DNA of 64,000 bases from CAZUMW01 sp964621615 (lineage in GTDB: Bacteria; Desulfobacterota; WTBG01; CAIYCZ01; CAIRTM01), in NCBI GenBank assembly GCA_964621615.1, contig CAZUMW010000012.1, positions 1-64,000 of the forward strand, written 5' to 3'. Numbering within the stretch: position 1 is the first letter of the stretch; each line of letters opens with the position of its first letter. Shown here piece after piece: positions 28,067 to 37,633 of this stretch. The position numbers and the translations under genes were made by a program. The notes beneath the pieces were generated by a model that was given only the letters and a program-made list of their open reading frames with translations, was not told the origin of the DNA and did no database searches.

Positions 28067-28112
28067 CGCACAAAACACCTCTCATTAACAAACCGATACA
28101 GGGAGTAACATC

Positions 28113-28901
28113 GTGAAAAATAAACAGGGCTATTCACTTGTTGAGCTCATGGTTGCCTTGGCCATATTTTCAATAGTCATGACCGGCATATACCGTACAT
28201 ATCACTATCAGCAGAGCGCCTATATCAAGCAGGGGCATATAACCGAAATGCAGCAGCAGATGCGCGCTGCCCAGTTTTTTTTGACACAGGAGCTGCGCAT
28301 GGCCGGCTTTGACCGCAGCGGAGATGCAGAAGCAGCCATTATGACCGCAACTTCATCGGAGATCAAATTTAGTGCTGACCTTAATGTCGACGGTGATATG
28401 GACAGTGCCAGCGGCCTAGCAGACGATGGGGAAATAATCAGGTTTGCCCTGTCCGAGGACACAGACGGTGACGGCATTTCCGACGGTATTGTCCAGTCAT
28501 CGAGCTGGAAAGACGACGGCACGGTATGTTCGCTGGGGCGCGAGTACTTTACCCGTACCGGGACGACCGATACCGGCGGCGGCCTTCAGCCGGTTGCCGA
28601 GAATGTGGAAGCAATCGAGTTCTGCTATGTGCTTGCTGACGGAACTGAAACGATTGCGCCGACGGCAGCTGAGCTCGAAGAGATCAGAACAGTTATCGTG
28701 TCGGCTCTGCTTCGCGTCCGCAACAGGGTAAAAGGCTATCGGGACAGCAAAACCTATGTGCCGGCTGCAGCGGATGCCGGAATGACTCCCGACCTGCGTG
28801 AGACACGACCCGCCGCATGGGGGCCGTTTGATGATTCGTATGTGCGGCGCCTCGCGGTTATAAAAGTGAAGTGCCGCAATCTTTCAATGAGCCCGGTATA
28901 A
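28113..28901 (+). CDS. pilW: PilW-like minor pilin, cassette 2
   Basis: This 262-residue PilW protein starts with GTG at 28113 behind a GGGAG site. Its leader is MKNKQG and its mature start is YSLVELMVALAIFSIVMTGIY (Glu at +5). The helix with MQQQMRAAQFFLTQELRMAG is typical. Residues D116 to D124 read DTDGDGISD, a perfect calcium-loop pattern matching cassette 1. LREVRP-like text, then WGPFDDSYVRRLAVI, ends the protein. It acts with PilV, PilX and PilY1 in tip assembly. It is shorter than the cassette 1 copy by about 35 residues, mainly around 50-110. Confidence 0.85.
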   Translation: MKNKQGYSLVELMVALAIFSIVMTGIYRTYHYQQSAYIKQGHITEMQQQMRAAQFFLTQELRMAGFDRSGDAEAAIMTATSSEIKFSADLNVDGDMDSASGLADDGEIIRFALSEDTDGDGISDGIVQSSSWKDDGTVCSLGREYFTRTGTTDTGGGLQPVAENVEAIEFCYVLADGTETIAPTAAELEEIRTVIVSALLRVRNRVKGYRDSKTYVPAAADAGMTPDLRETRPAAWGPFDDSYVRRLAVIKVKCRNLSMSPV

Positions 28902-28916
28902 AGAGGAGCATGAACC

Positions 28917-29393
28917 ATGACGGTATTAAAGAAGGCAGCACAGCCGGAGCCGCAGAGCCTGCTGGCCCCGGCGCAAAATGAGCGCGGGTTTACCGTGCTC
29001 GAGGTGGTAATCGCTGTGATCGTGCTGGGCATCGGCCTGGTAAGCGCAGCGGTGATGCAGACGCGGGCGCTCGAGCAGAGCCTGTTTGCCAACAAGCTGA
29101 ACGACCGGGTGATAAGCGGGGAATCATGGATGGAGGAGCTGATCAGCCGGCCCATTCTGACCAGCGGGGATCTGGTTCGCGACGGGATTTTTGCAGACAA
29201 CATGTCCGGGCTGTGGCAGGATGCCCCGGAGCGCGACACCTCCACCCCCTATTCCCTGCAGTATCGCGCCTCAACGCAGACGCCTCTTGAGTTTTTGACC
29301 ACCATCGAGGTGCAGGTGTCAAAGAGCGGCGGGTTTAACAATCCGGGTGATCTTATAACATTTACAATGCTGCGCTCGGCGCGGTGGAATTAG
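28917..29393 (+). CDS. pilV: PilV-like minor pilin, cassette 2
   Basis: This 158-residue PilV protein has a long 24-residue leader (MTVLKKAAQPEPQSLLAPAQ then NERG) and mature start FTVLEVVIAVIVLGIGLVS (Glu at +5). The AAVMQTRALEQSLFAN text is the family motif also seen in cassette 1. The C-terminal half is beta-rich (LQYRASTQTPLEFLTTIEVQ). A GAGGAG site precedes the ATG at 28917. It follows pilW by 15 bases and precedes pilX by 19 bases. The leader is longer than usual for prepilins, though within the known range for minor pilins. Confidence 0.82.
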   Translation: MTVLKKAAQPEPQSLLAPAQNERGFTVLEVVIAVIVLGIGLVSAAVMQTRALEQSLFANKLNDRVISGESWMEELISRPILTSGDLVRDGIFADNMSGLWQDAPERDTSTPYSLQYRASTQTPLEFLTTIEVQVSKSGGFNNPGDLITFTMLRSARWN

Positions 29394-29412
29394 AAAACGG
29401 GGAGGAACGGCC

Positions 29413-30126
29413 ATGGCTGCAAAAGCGCCTGCAACCTTACACAATCAAAGCGGCATGGTTCTTGTGCTTGCGATGTTTATGCTGGCACTGCTTACCATGA
29501 TCGGAATGGCCTCGATGATGAGCACCACCACTGAAATAGACATCGCGGGCAATGAGCGGGTCTATAAGACGAGTTTTTATCAGGCCGAGGCGGGGCTGGT
29601 CGGGGGGGCTGAGATTATTGAGCTGCTTGACGGACAATATGTTGCCGACCCCGTTTACGGCGATAACAATACGACGCTTATCACTGTTCTGGACCCAGAA
29701 TTTTTGTTCGATGCGGTCGAGGAGACCGTTTCGGCGACAACCGGCGCAGCCGCGACCACCGATACGCGTGCGGATATTAATACGAGTATGGTGGATACAG
29801 ATAATCAGAGCACCGATGCCATAGCGTCCGATATGGCAGGATCGCGCCTGGGGGGGGGGGGCACGCCCTCCGGGGTCGGGAGCTCAAGCGGTGATGTTGG
29901 GCATGATATAGAGCTGTCGGGCGATCATCGCGCTTTTGTCGATGTGGACAAAATCGGCAGCCGTGAACCACCGGGCGGCGGTGCGGAATTCGGAGCGGGA
30001 TATGCCGGCGGGGGTGCTTCGTCGAAAATCGTGCTCTATGAAATACAGAGCCTCGGGGTGCTTCCCGGCGGAGGAGCTGCCAGCACCTATAACCGCATGG
30101 GCTTCGAGCTGGTAATCAGCAATTAG
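29413..30126 (+). CDS. pilX: PilX-like minor pilin with G12 tract, cassette 2
   Basis: This 237-residue PilX-like protein has hydrophobic segment MVLVLAMFMLALLTMIGMAS, then STTTEIDIAGNERVYKTSF and QAEAGL, the PilX_N signature. EFGAGYAGGGASSK near the C-terminus is shared with cassette 1. The ATG has a GGGGAGG site. Codons for Leu-Gly-Gly-Gly-Gly (29849-29861) contain twelve Gs in a row. One more or one fewer G would hit a stop within about 60 bases, cutting the protein to roughly 155-170 residues. This is the kind of tract that gives phase variation, though sequencing error in a homopolymer must also be considered. Confidence 0.8.
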   Translation: MAAKAPATLHNQSGMVLVLAMFMLALLTMIGMASMMSTTTEIDIAGNERVYKTSFYQAEAGLVGGAEIIELLDGQYVADPVYGDNNTTLITVLDPEFLFDAVEETVSATTGAAATTDTRADINTSMVDTDNQSTDAIASDMAGSRLGGGGTPSGVGSSSGDVGHDIELSGDHRAFVDVDKIGSREPPGGGAEFGAGYAGGGASSKIVLYEIQSLGVLPGGGAASTYNRMGFELVISN

Positions 30127-30185
30127 CTGTGCTGGATTGATATGCGAAATAAAACAAATTAACGTTAATCTGCAGGAGAACAGCC

Positions 30186-33100
30186 ATGAGGCGACAAAAA
30201 AAACTGAACGTGCCGAGAGCGGCGGCCTTTATCCTGGCAGTGGTATTTGTACTGCAGGCTGTATCGGCGGCGGCCGGCACGCCGAGCCAGCCGGAAATGT
30301 CTGACTATCAGCACACGCCGCAGTTTTTGACGACAGCGGTACCGCCTCTGGTGATGCTGGTTATGGGCAGAAGCCACAAGCTTTATTATGAAGCTTATAA
30401 TGATGCCTCTGATCTGGACGAGGACGGTGTGCTGGATGTGGGCTATAAGCCGGCGATAGATTATTACGGCTATTTTGACTGCTATAAGTGTTATGAATAT
30501 AATTCAGGCTCCTCCCGGTTTGAGCCCTCTTCCACCTCGGCGGACAAGACCTGTTCGGGTTCCAGCGAGTGGAGCGGCGATTTTTTAAACTACCTGACCA
30601 TGTCCCGTATGGATACAATGAGGAAAGTGCTCTACGGCGGGAAGCGATCAACAGATACCAGCTCTCTCACGGTGCTTGAGCGGGCCTATATCCCGCAGGA
30701 TGCCCACTCATGGGGAAAGGAATATGATCCATACGATACCGTTAACCCGGACACCTATAATATCGAAGATTATACCCCTCTCAGCATGCCTGCTGCCGAC
30801 ATGAGGCATCTGTTTGCCTGCACCACGCTGAGCGACGGCGGCGATCCGCTGCTTCGGGTGCTTGACAACAGCAGGTTTCACATCTGGGAGTGGGTCTCGA
30901 TAGAGCGGCCGGTTGCCGGGAGTGAGTGTAACGACGGCACCGGACGCGGATCCTGTACCACGGCAGGCGGCACGTACTGGGAAATAGTTCCTGAGGATAA
31001 TTTCCGGAATCTTACCCAGACAACCTACGACCTGTCCGCCTATTCTACATATCCCTATGACGCCTCACAGTATCAGGCGGTGGTTGATACCTATGCAATT
31101 GTGGCTAATAAGTTCGGCTCGGGAGCGGCATCGCAGATCAACGGTTCGGGAAACCCGTTTGGTGATGATACCGAGTATTTAACCATTTTTGCCGGAGAGA
31201 TTTATGTTCCGACTACCGGTGATTATACATTTGCAGTTGATGGGGATGATGCGCTTGAGCTTTGGATAGACGGTGGTATTGTGGCCGCTTGGTACGGTGG
31301 ACACGGCAGGTGTAACTGCCAGACCCACAGCGGAACGGTTCACTTGACTGCGGGCTGGCATCCCATAGAGTACCGCCACAATGAAGATAGCGGGGATGAC
31401 AATTATTATCTCTACTGGCAGAAAACAGCAGTTTCTTCATCGATGACCGATTATGTAGTGCGGGTTGAGGTGTGCAACTCGTCCATGCCCGAAGACAGCT
31501 GCGAACAGTATCCCGACGGAAATTACAAGCCGGTGGGGCTTCTGCAGCGGCACGGTGAGACAGATCGAATGTACTTTGGCCTGTTAACAGGGTCATATGA
31601 AAAAAACACCTCGGGCGGAGTGCTCAGGAAAAACATAGGCACTTTTACTGATGAGGTAAACGAAAACACCGGGGAGTTCAACTATCTTGACAGCGGCTCG
31701 GTCGACGGTATTGTCAAGACCATTGACCTGCTTAAGATAGCTAATTTCAGCTATTCCAACCATCAGTATCCCGGCGGCTGGGAAACCGACGGCCCGATGA
31801 GTGAGGGCGATTTTCCGAACTGGGGTAACCCGGTCGCTGAGATGATGTATGAAGCCGTCCGCTATTTTGCCGGAAAAGGCTCACCAACCAGTGCTTTTAA
31901 CTATTCTTCCGGCATCGATGCTTCGCTGGGGCTGCCTAAAGCCTCCTGGCAGTCGCCCTATGATACGTATGAATGGTGCTCAAAGCCGTTCATGCTGGTG
32001 CTGAGCGATATCAATCCCACCTATGATTCTGATCAGCTTCCCGGCTCGGCCTTCGGCTCTTTTTCCGGTGATGTGTCCGGCCTGGATGTGGACAGCCTTG
32101 CCGATACCATCGGGTCAAACGAGGGAATAGCCGGAAATTATTATATCGGCGAGAGCGGTGCCACAGATGATGACAGCTGCTCGGAAAAAAGTGCAAACGG
32201 GCTGGATAATCTGCGGGGGCTGTGTCCCGAGGAACCGACCAAACAGGGCAGTTATTATTCGGCGTCGGTCGCCTATTACGGCCGGGTAAACGACATATAC
32301 GACGGGGACGACGAAACGCAGAATCTGACCACATTTTCTGTGGGGCTTTCGTCTCCGCTGCCCCGTATAGAAATCCCGCTTGGGAATAGTAAGGTTACGC
32401 TGGTACCGTTTGCTAAATCGTGCGGCGGCAGTCATGGCATTACACCATCAACCACAGACTTTCAGCCGACAAATACCATTGTCGATTTTTATGTTGAAAC
32501 CATTGAGCCTACGTATGGAGTTTTCCGCATCAATTATGAGGATGTGGAGCAGGGTGCCGACCACGACATGGATGCTATTGCAACCTACCGGTACCGTCTT
32601 GTCGACGCAGGCGGCGCACCGGTTGCAAACCCCGCGGATGCCGTTGGCGTGCAGGTAAAAATCACCTCCGATTATGCGGCGGGCTCGATCATACAGCATA
32701 TGGGATATATTATTTCCGGCACAACTGCAGACGGCACCTATCTTGAAGTGCGCGATGCGGATACGGATGCGGGAAGCGATCCGGATTTTTATCTCGACAC
32801 CCCGCCCGGCAAAGGCCCTGCCGATGCATCAGACACCGGCATCTGGGACGATAACACCGCACTGCCGCTTGAATCGGACTGGCGCACCTTTTATCCCGGC
32901 ATCGGCGGCGCAGCCTCCATTCTCGAAAGCCCGCTGTGGTATGCAGCTAAATGGGGAGCGTTTGACAATACCGAAGGGGACGATATCCCTGATGATCCCC
33001 AGGAATGGGATGATGACGGCGACGGGACCCCGGATAATTATTATTATGTGGTGAATCCGCTCCGCCTTGAAGATGAACTCAACCAGACCTTTGCCGATAT

Positions 33101-35525
33101 TCTTGCCGAAACTGGATCCAGTACGGCGGTCTCGGTGCTTGCAACACGGGGCGAAGGGGAAGGCACCATGGTGCAGGCCTTTTTCACTCCTCTCACGACC
33201 GATGTCAACCAGATAAGCTGGGCAGGCTATCTGCATTCCCTGTGGGTCGACCGCTTCGGCAACATACGGGAGGACTCAAACGGCAACAAGCGCCTTGATC
33301 TGGACGGAGATAACATTATTCAGTTTTTCCTGGTTGAAGACGGCGAGGAAAAAGGAAAAACCAAGGTCCGGGTATACAATACCAGTGAGGATAACCCCTA
33401 CGACACCGAAGACGCGGACGGAGAGAAAGACCTGATCGATATCACTGCGGTTTGGAAGGGCGGAGAGATGCTAGCCCAGCGGGAAGCGGCAACCAGGAAG
33501 ATATTGACCTATACCGGCGGCACCGCACAATTTGCAGAGTTTGACTCCGCAAACGATGCCGCCATCGGACCGCTTTTCGGAGTGAACGATAACGAGTCTA
33601 CGGCTGATTTGTCATACCTCGGAGCTGATTACAACGACCGGGTTAAGAACCTTATCTATTTTATGCGCGGGGAAGATACGCAGACATCGACGCTGTACAA
33701 GGGAAGCTATGATCTTCGATCACGAAATACACCTGAAGGAACCGTGTGGAAGCTCGGAGATATTGTCAACTCAAATCCTGTATCGGTTGCAAAGCCCATG
33801 GACAACTACGGCCTGCTGTACGACGACCAGACCTACAAGCAATACTTCAGAAAATACAGTCACCGGGAAACGGTTGTCTATGTCGGGGCCAATGACGGCA
33901 TGCTTCATGCCTTTACAAGCGGATTGTACAATACCGATAATCAGAGCTTCCAGAATGTGTACAATGTAGACGGTTATTTATCCGAAATACCTGAAAACAT
34001 CGTCGGTAACGTGGAAATCGGGAGCGAAATGTGGGCGTATATTCCACAGAATATACTGCCGCACCTTAAATGGCTGGCGAGTCCGGCCTATGACGAACAG
34101 CAGCATGTAGACCTTGTAGACCTGCCGCCGAAAGTTGTTGATGCGCGGGTGTTCGCCGCCGATACAAAACATCCGGGCGGCTGGGGTACCGTATTGATCG
34201 GTGGTATGAACCTGGGCGGCGGTGAAATTCAAGCGGGCGGACAAACGTTTAAATCAACCTATTTTGCCATTGATATTACTAACCCGCGTGACCCGGAGCT
34301 GATGTGGGAGCTTGACCCGGCACTGTTTCCTCATCTTGGTTTTACGACCAATCAGCCGTGTGTATTGAGCGTTGGCAATAAATGGAACAATCAGACAAAG
34401 CAGTGGACAAACGGCACGTGGTACGTTGCGCTGTCATCCGGCCCGACCGATTACGATGGCGGCAGCAGTCACCACGCCCATCTTTATATAGTTGACCTTA
34501 CAACCGGTGCCAAGCTGCGGGATATTGAGCTCTCAGGTACATACAATTCCTATGTGAACACGCCGGTAGCTCTAGATAAGGCGATGAATTACAACGTAGA
34601 TGCGCTGTATTATGCGTTGAATTATTATAATGGTGTTGAATGGAAATCGGCACTGCACAAATTGGCGATTCCGCAGGATAATTCTGAATTTAGTCCGCTA
34701 CGGACCAACTATGACGGTGCAGCTTCAGATGTGACTTTATGGTCGGAAAATTATTTGATGCAGCTGGCCGATACACCGGTAACAGCACCGTTCAGCCTGA
34801 GCGTTGATTCGTCGGGAAATGCCTGGATATTTGCCGGGACAGGTCGTTACATGCAGCAGAATGATAAGTCTTCCACCCGCCAGAATTATCTTTTCGGGGT
34901 AAAGGATCCATTTTTTGATTATACGACCGACAACAGTACAGGCTGTTACCACGATTACAGCAGATTATCTACAAGCGCTTGTCAGATTGACCGTTCTGCA
35001 GAGCTGTATGACGCCGGTGTGTACGGGATATTTTCCGATCATGTTACCGGTCTCAGTAGCGGCAGCACCTACACTGATCTGTTGGAGGAAGCACGCGATG
35101 CGGCACATGCCGGCTGGTACCGGGAACTGTGTGCCGGAGCGCTTGACATCGAGGGGCAATGTTTGGGCATCGGACCTTCTGAGCGCGTTATTAATAAACC
35201 GGCTGTGCTCGGCGGTGTTCTTCTTGTGCCAACATTCGCCCCAAATGACGATCCCTGCGGATATGGAGGGTACGGACGGCTTTTCGCTCTTTATTTTGAA
35301 ACCGGAACTGCCTACAGAAAAAGCGTAATCGGACAGGATGGCAATGAGATTCTTGATGTTGTTCCGCTTGGGGAAGGGCTTTCATCAAGTTTTGGCATCC
35401 ATGTGGGACAGGAGGAAGGCGGAACCGCATACGGTCAGCTGAGCACTGGCGTTATTCAGCAAATTCAGGTAATCCCGGCTTTGAGAGTGAAAAGCGCACC
35501 GGTGTACTGGAAAGAGGAACAATAA
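30186..35525 (+). CDS. pilY1: PilY1-like pilus-tip protein with PA14-like insert, cassette 2
   Basis: This 1779-residue protein has a signal peptide (about 1-31). The N-terminal part starts like cassette 1 (PEMSDYQHTPQFLTTAVPPL) but reads VMLVMGRSHKLYYE where the MIDAS motif should be. A PA14/GLEYA-like beta-barrel lies at about 285-415 (FAGEIYVPTTGDYTFAVDGD, LTAGWHPIEYRH). The VWA-like end is also altered (FMLVLSDINPTYDSD). From about residue 960 it matches cassette 1 closely, with SSTAVSVLATRGEGEG, ETVVYVGANDGMLHAF and FAIDITNPRDPELMW. The calcium loop is A1301-Y-D-E-Q-Q-H-V-D, which lacks the first Asp and the Asn. PA14 domains usually bind glycans. The ATG has an AGGAG site. A terminator follows 30 bases after the stop. 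Confidence 0.87.
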   Translation: MRRQKKLNVPRAAAFILAVVFVLQAVSAAAGTPSQPEMSDYQHTPQFLTTAVPPLVMLVMGRSHKLYYEAYNDASDLDEDGVLDVGYKPAIDYYGYFDCYKCYEYNSGSSRFEPSSTSADKTCSGSSEWSGDFLNYLTMSRMDTMRKVLYGGKRSTDTSSLTVLERAYIPQDAHSWGKEYDPYDTVNPDTYNIEDYTPLSMPAADMRHLFACTTLSDGGDPLLRVLDNSRFHIWEWVSIERPVAGSECNDGTGRGSCTTAGGTYWEIVPEDNFRNLTQTTYDLSAYSTYPYDASQYQAVVDTYAIVANKFGSGAASQINGSGNPFGDDTEYLTIFAGEIYVPTTGDYTFAVDGDDALELWIDGGIVAAWYGGHGRCNCQTHSGTVHLTAGWHPIEYRHNEDSGDDNYYLYWQKTAVSSSMTDYVVRVEVCNSSMPEDSCEQYPDGNYKPVGLLQRHGETDRMYFGLLTGSYEKNTSGGVLRKNIGTFTDEVNENTGEFNYLDSGSVDGIVKTIDLLKIANFSYSNHQYPGGWETDGPMSEGDFPNWGNPVAEMMYEAVRYFAGKGSPTSAFNYSSGIDASLGLPKASWQSPYDTYEWCSKPFMLVLSDINPTYDSDQLPGSAFGSFSGDVSGLDVDSLADTIGSNEGIAGNYYIGESGATDDDSCSEKSANGLDNLRGLCPEEPTKQGSYYSASVAYYGRVNDIYDGDDETQNLTTFSVGLSSPLPRIEIPLGNSKVTLVPFAKSCGGSHGITPSTTDFQPTNTIVDFYVETIEPTYGVFRINYEDVEQGADHDMDAIATYRYRLVDAGGAPVANPADAVGVQVKITSDYAAGSIIQHMGYIISGTTADGTYLEVRDADTDAGSDPDFYLDTPPGKGPADASDTGIWDDNTALPLESDWRTFYPGIGGAASILESPLWYAAKWGAFDNTEGDDIPDDPQEWDDDGDGTPDNYYYVVNPLRLEDELNQTFADILAETGSSTAVSVLATRGEGEGTMVQAFFTPLTTDVNQISWAGYLHSLWVDRFGNIREDSNGNKRLDLDGDNIIQFFLVEDGEEKGKTKVRVYNTSEDNPYDTEDADGEKDLIDITAVWKGGEMLAQREAATRKILTYTGGTAQFAEFDSANDAAIGPLFGVNDNESTADLSYLGADYNDRVKNLIYFMRGEDTQTSTLYKGSYDLRSRNTPEGTVWKLGDIVNSNPVSVAKPMDNYGLLYDDQTYKQYFRKYSHRETVVYVGANDGMLHAFTSGLYNTDNQSFQNVYNVDGYLSEIPENIVGNVEIGSEMWAYIPQNILPHLKWLASPAYDEQQHVDLVDLPPKVVDARVFAADTKHPGGWGTVLIGGMNLGGGEIQAGGQTFKSTYFAIDITNPRDPELMWELDPALFPHLGFTTNQPCVLSVGNKWNNQTKQWTNGTWYVALSSGPTDYDGGSSHHAHLYIVDLTTGAKLRDIELSGTYNSYVNTPVALDKAMNYNVDALYYALNYYNGVEWKSALHKLAIPQDNSEFSPLRTNYDGAASDVTLWSENYLMQLADTPVTAPFSLSVDSSGNAWIFAGTGRYMQQNDKSSTRQNYLFGVKDPFFDYTTDNSTGCYHDYSRLSTSACQIDRSAELYDAGVYGIFSDHVTGLSSGSTYTDLLEEARDAAHAGWYRELCAGALDIEGQCLGIGPSERVINKPAVLGGVLLVPTFAPNDDPCGYGGYGRLFALYFETGTAYRKSVIGQDGNEILDVVPLGEGLSSSFGIHVGQEEGGTAYGQLSTGVIQQIQVIPALRVKSAPVYWKEEQ

Positions 35526-35555
35526 CCCCCGTGCACGTGGAATTATAGCCGTTGC

Positions 35556-35587
35556 AAAAAGCCCCTTCTTTATGCAGGGGCTTTTTT
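35556..35587 (+). terminator. Terminator of pilin cassette 2
   Basis: AAAAAGCCCC (35556-35565) pairs with GGGGCTTTTTT (35577-35587). The T-run serves as the release tract, and the A-run would make it bidirectional. It closes the fimT-pilY1 operon. Confidence 0.8.
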
Positions 35588-35669
35588 GTGAGTTTGACTT
35601 TTTGCGGCCAACGGGTATATGTTTTAAGGGGTCAGGGTTTGAACATTCCGGGGTGTATAAATAGTAATG

Positions 35670-35697
35670 ATACCCCCGCAGCAAGCTGCGGGGTATC
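35670..35697. repeat. TACCCC...GGGGTA repeat-like hairpin
   Basis: A stem of about 12 bp is formed by ATACCCCCGCAGC and GCTGCGGGGTAT with an AA loop. A second hairpin with the same TACCCC/GGGGTA ends lies at 45969-45992. They look like members of a repeated extragenic palindrome family. Neither is followed by a T-run. Confidence 0.55.
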
Positions 35698-35833
35698 TCG
35701 GTAATTAATGTTGATTATTTTGATACATTCCGCTTAACTCCTCACTGCCGTGCGGAGTTTGCGCGAAACGATTCCGATCACGTTTCAACCCGGAACACAG
35801 AACGGGGAACCTGTATTGAGGGAATAAAGTGCC

Positions 35834-37633
35834 ATGAAGCGATCGCTTGAGCTTGCGGATGTATGCAATATTCTGGTGAAGCGCCGCCTGCTGACATCAA
35901 AGCAGCGCGCGCTGATCATGCAAAAGCGGCAGGACCAGGTCGCGTTCCTGCGCGAGCAGCACGGGGGCGGGACCGGTCAGGGTTTTACCGTAACACCTGC
36001 GGAAATTATCGGCTCGCTCAACATTATGCCTCCCGGCAAAAGCGACGGCACGCTCACCGAAGAGGCCGTGATGCGGGAGATCGCCGAAGCGCTTGGGTTC
36101 CCGTTTAAAAAAATAGATCCGCTTGAGCTCGACAGCGACGTCGTCACAAAGACGCTGCCCAAAAAATTCGCTATTCGCAGCCTGGCGGTGCCTATAGCCG
36201 TTGAAAACGGCATGCTGAAAGTGGCGATGGTCGACCCGCTCAACAGAGAGGTTCTCGAGGATATCGAGATGGTGCAGAAGCTCAAGGTTGAGCCCGTCAT
36301 CAGCACAAAAACCGACATCGTCAAGCTGATCGAGGAGTTCTACGGCTTCAAGCAGTCGGTGATAAAGGCGGAAAAAGAGCTGGTGTCCCCCTTTACCGAT
36401 ATCGGCAATCTTGAGCAGTATGCCAAAATCGGCAAGGCGGGTGAGATAGAATCGACCGATACATATATAAAAAATGCGGTCGATCACCTGTTCCGCTATG
36501 CGCTCGAGCAGCGCGCAAGCGATATCCATATCGAGCCCAAGCGCGATAAGAGCATTACCCGGCTCAGAATCGACGGGGTGCTGTATTCCACCTACACGGT
36601 TCCGCCGGTCGTACACAACGCCATGATTTCCCGCATCAAGTCCCTGTCCCGCCTCGATATTGCTGAAAAGCGCCGCCCGCAGGACGGCAGGATCAAGCTG
36701 CAGCACGAGGAAAAGGAAATTGAAATCCGCGTTTCTACCGTACCGGTGGCATTCGGGGAAAAGGCGGTGCTGCGGGTGCTCAACCCGGATGTGCTGTTTC
36801 AGAACCTTGAAAACCTCGGGTTCTCGGAGGATGAGCTTTCCCGGTACCTTGGCTTTTTGCGGCAGTCACACGGCATTATTCTGTTTACCGGCCCCACCGG
36901 CAGCGGAAAAACCACATCCCTGTATTCCTCTCTGCGGTTTCTGTCAAGCAGCGAGAAAAACATCACCACCATTGAAGACCCCATCGAAATGGTGTGTGAG
37001 GATTACAACCAGATTGCCGTGCAGCCGGCGATCGACATCACCTTTGCCTCTATTCTGCGCAACATTCTGCGGCAGGATCCCGATATCATCATGGTGGGTG
37101 AGATACGGGACCAGGAAACCGCCCGCAATGCCATTCAGGCCGCGCTGACCGGCCATCTTGTGCTGAGCACTCTTCACACCAATGATGCAGCCTCGGCGGT
37201 GAGCCGGCTGCTGGACCTCGGGGTCGAGCCGTTTCTGATAAGCTCGACGCTGCTGGGAGTGGTTGCCCAGCGGCTGGTGCGCACCAACTGCCCGCACTGT
37301 GAGGAATGCTATGAGATTTCACGGCAGGAATTTGAGGGCTTCGGGTTTGTGCTGCCCGCTGATTATACCGGTGACAGCGTAGCGCTGAAGCGCGGGAAGG
37401 GATGCCTGCAGTGCCGCTCCACCGCCTTTTACGGCAGGGAGGCGGTGTTCGAGATTCTCAGTATCACCGATCATATTAAATCGCTCATTAACCGCAAAGA
37501 GCCCTCAGAGGACATCAAAAATGCAGGGCGCAGGGACGGAATGAAGCTTTTGCGGGAAAGCGCGGTTTTGAAGCTGCTGCAGGGCAGAACCACCTGCGAG
37601 GAGGTGCTCAGATGCATCAGCCTCGGGACCTGA
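35834..37633 (+). CDS. pilB: Type IV pilus / type II secretion assembly ATPase (PilB/GspE)
   Basis: This 599-residue ATPase has an N-terminal MshEN/GspE-N-like region (about 20-180). It also has the Asp box region YALEQRASDIHIEP, Walker A GPTGSGKTTS, Asp box NITTIEDPIE, Walker B DIIMVGEIRD, and the His box ALTGHLVLSTLHTND. A zinc tetracysteine site is formed by NCPHCEEC and GCLQCRS. It is a cytoplasmic hexamer that powers pilin polymerisation. It probably serves the pilus whose minor components lie upstream. The assembly platform PilC, the retraction ATPase PilT, the secretin and the major pilin are all missing from this window. A GspE role in type II secretion cannot be excluded from sequence alone. 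The next gene overlaps by 22 bases. Confidence 0.9.
   Translation: MKRSLELADVCNILVKRRLLTSKQRALIMQKRQDQVAFLREQHGGGTGQGFTVTPAEIIGSLNIMPPGKSDGTLTEEAVMREIAEALGFPFKKIDPLELDSDVVTKTLPKKFAIRSLAVPIAVENGMLKVAMVDPLNREVLEDIEMVQKLKVEPVISTKTDIVKLIEEFYGFKQSVIKAEKELVSPFTDIGNLEQYAKIGKAGEIESTDTYIKNAVDHLFRYALEQRASDIHIEPKRDKSITRLRIDGVLYSTYTVPPVVHNAMISRIKSLSRLDIAEKRRPQDGRIKLQHEEKEIEIRVSTVPVAFGEKAVLRVLNPDVLFQNLENLGFSEDELSRYLGFLRQSHGIILFTGPTGSGKTTSLYSSLRFLSSSEKNITTIEDPIEMVCEDYNQIAVQPAIDITFASILRNILRQDPDIIMVGEIRDQETARNAIQAALTGHLVLSTLHTNDAASAVSRLLDLGVEPFLISSTLLGVVAQRLVRTNCPHCEECYEISRQEFEGFGFVLPADYTGDSVALKRGKGCLQCRSTAFYGREAVFEILSITDHIKSLINRKEPSEDIKNAGRRDGMKLLRESAVLKLLQGRTTCEEVLRCISLGT

Larger units (their letters stand above)
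35526..35833. other. Gap between pilY1 (cassette 2) and pilB
   Basis: This 308-base gap holds the pilY1 terminator (35556-35587) and a strong repeat-like hairpin (35670-35697). The stretch before pilB has no clear promoter. A GAGGGAATAAAGTGCC upstream of the pilB ATG contains a usable ribosome site. Confidence 0.55.
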
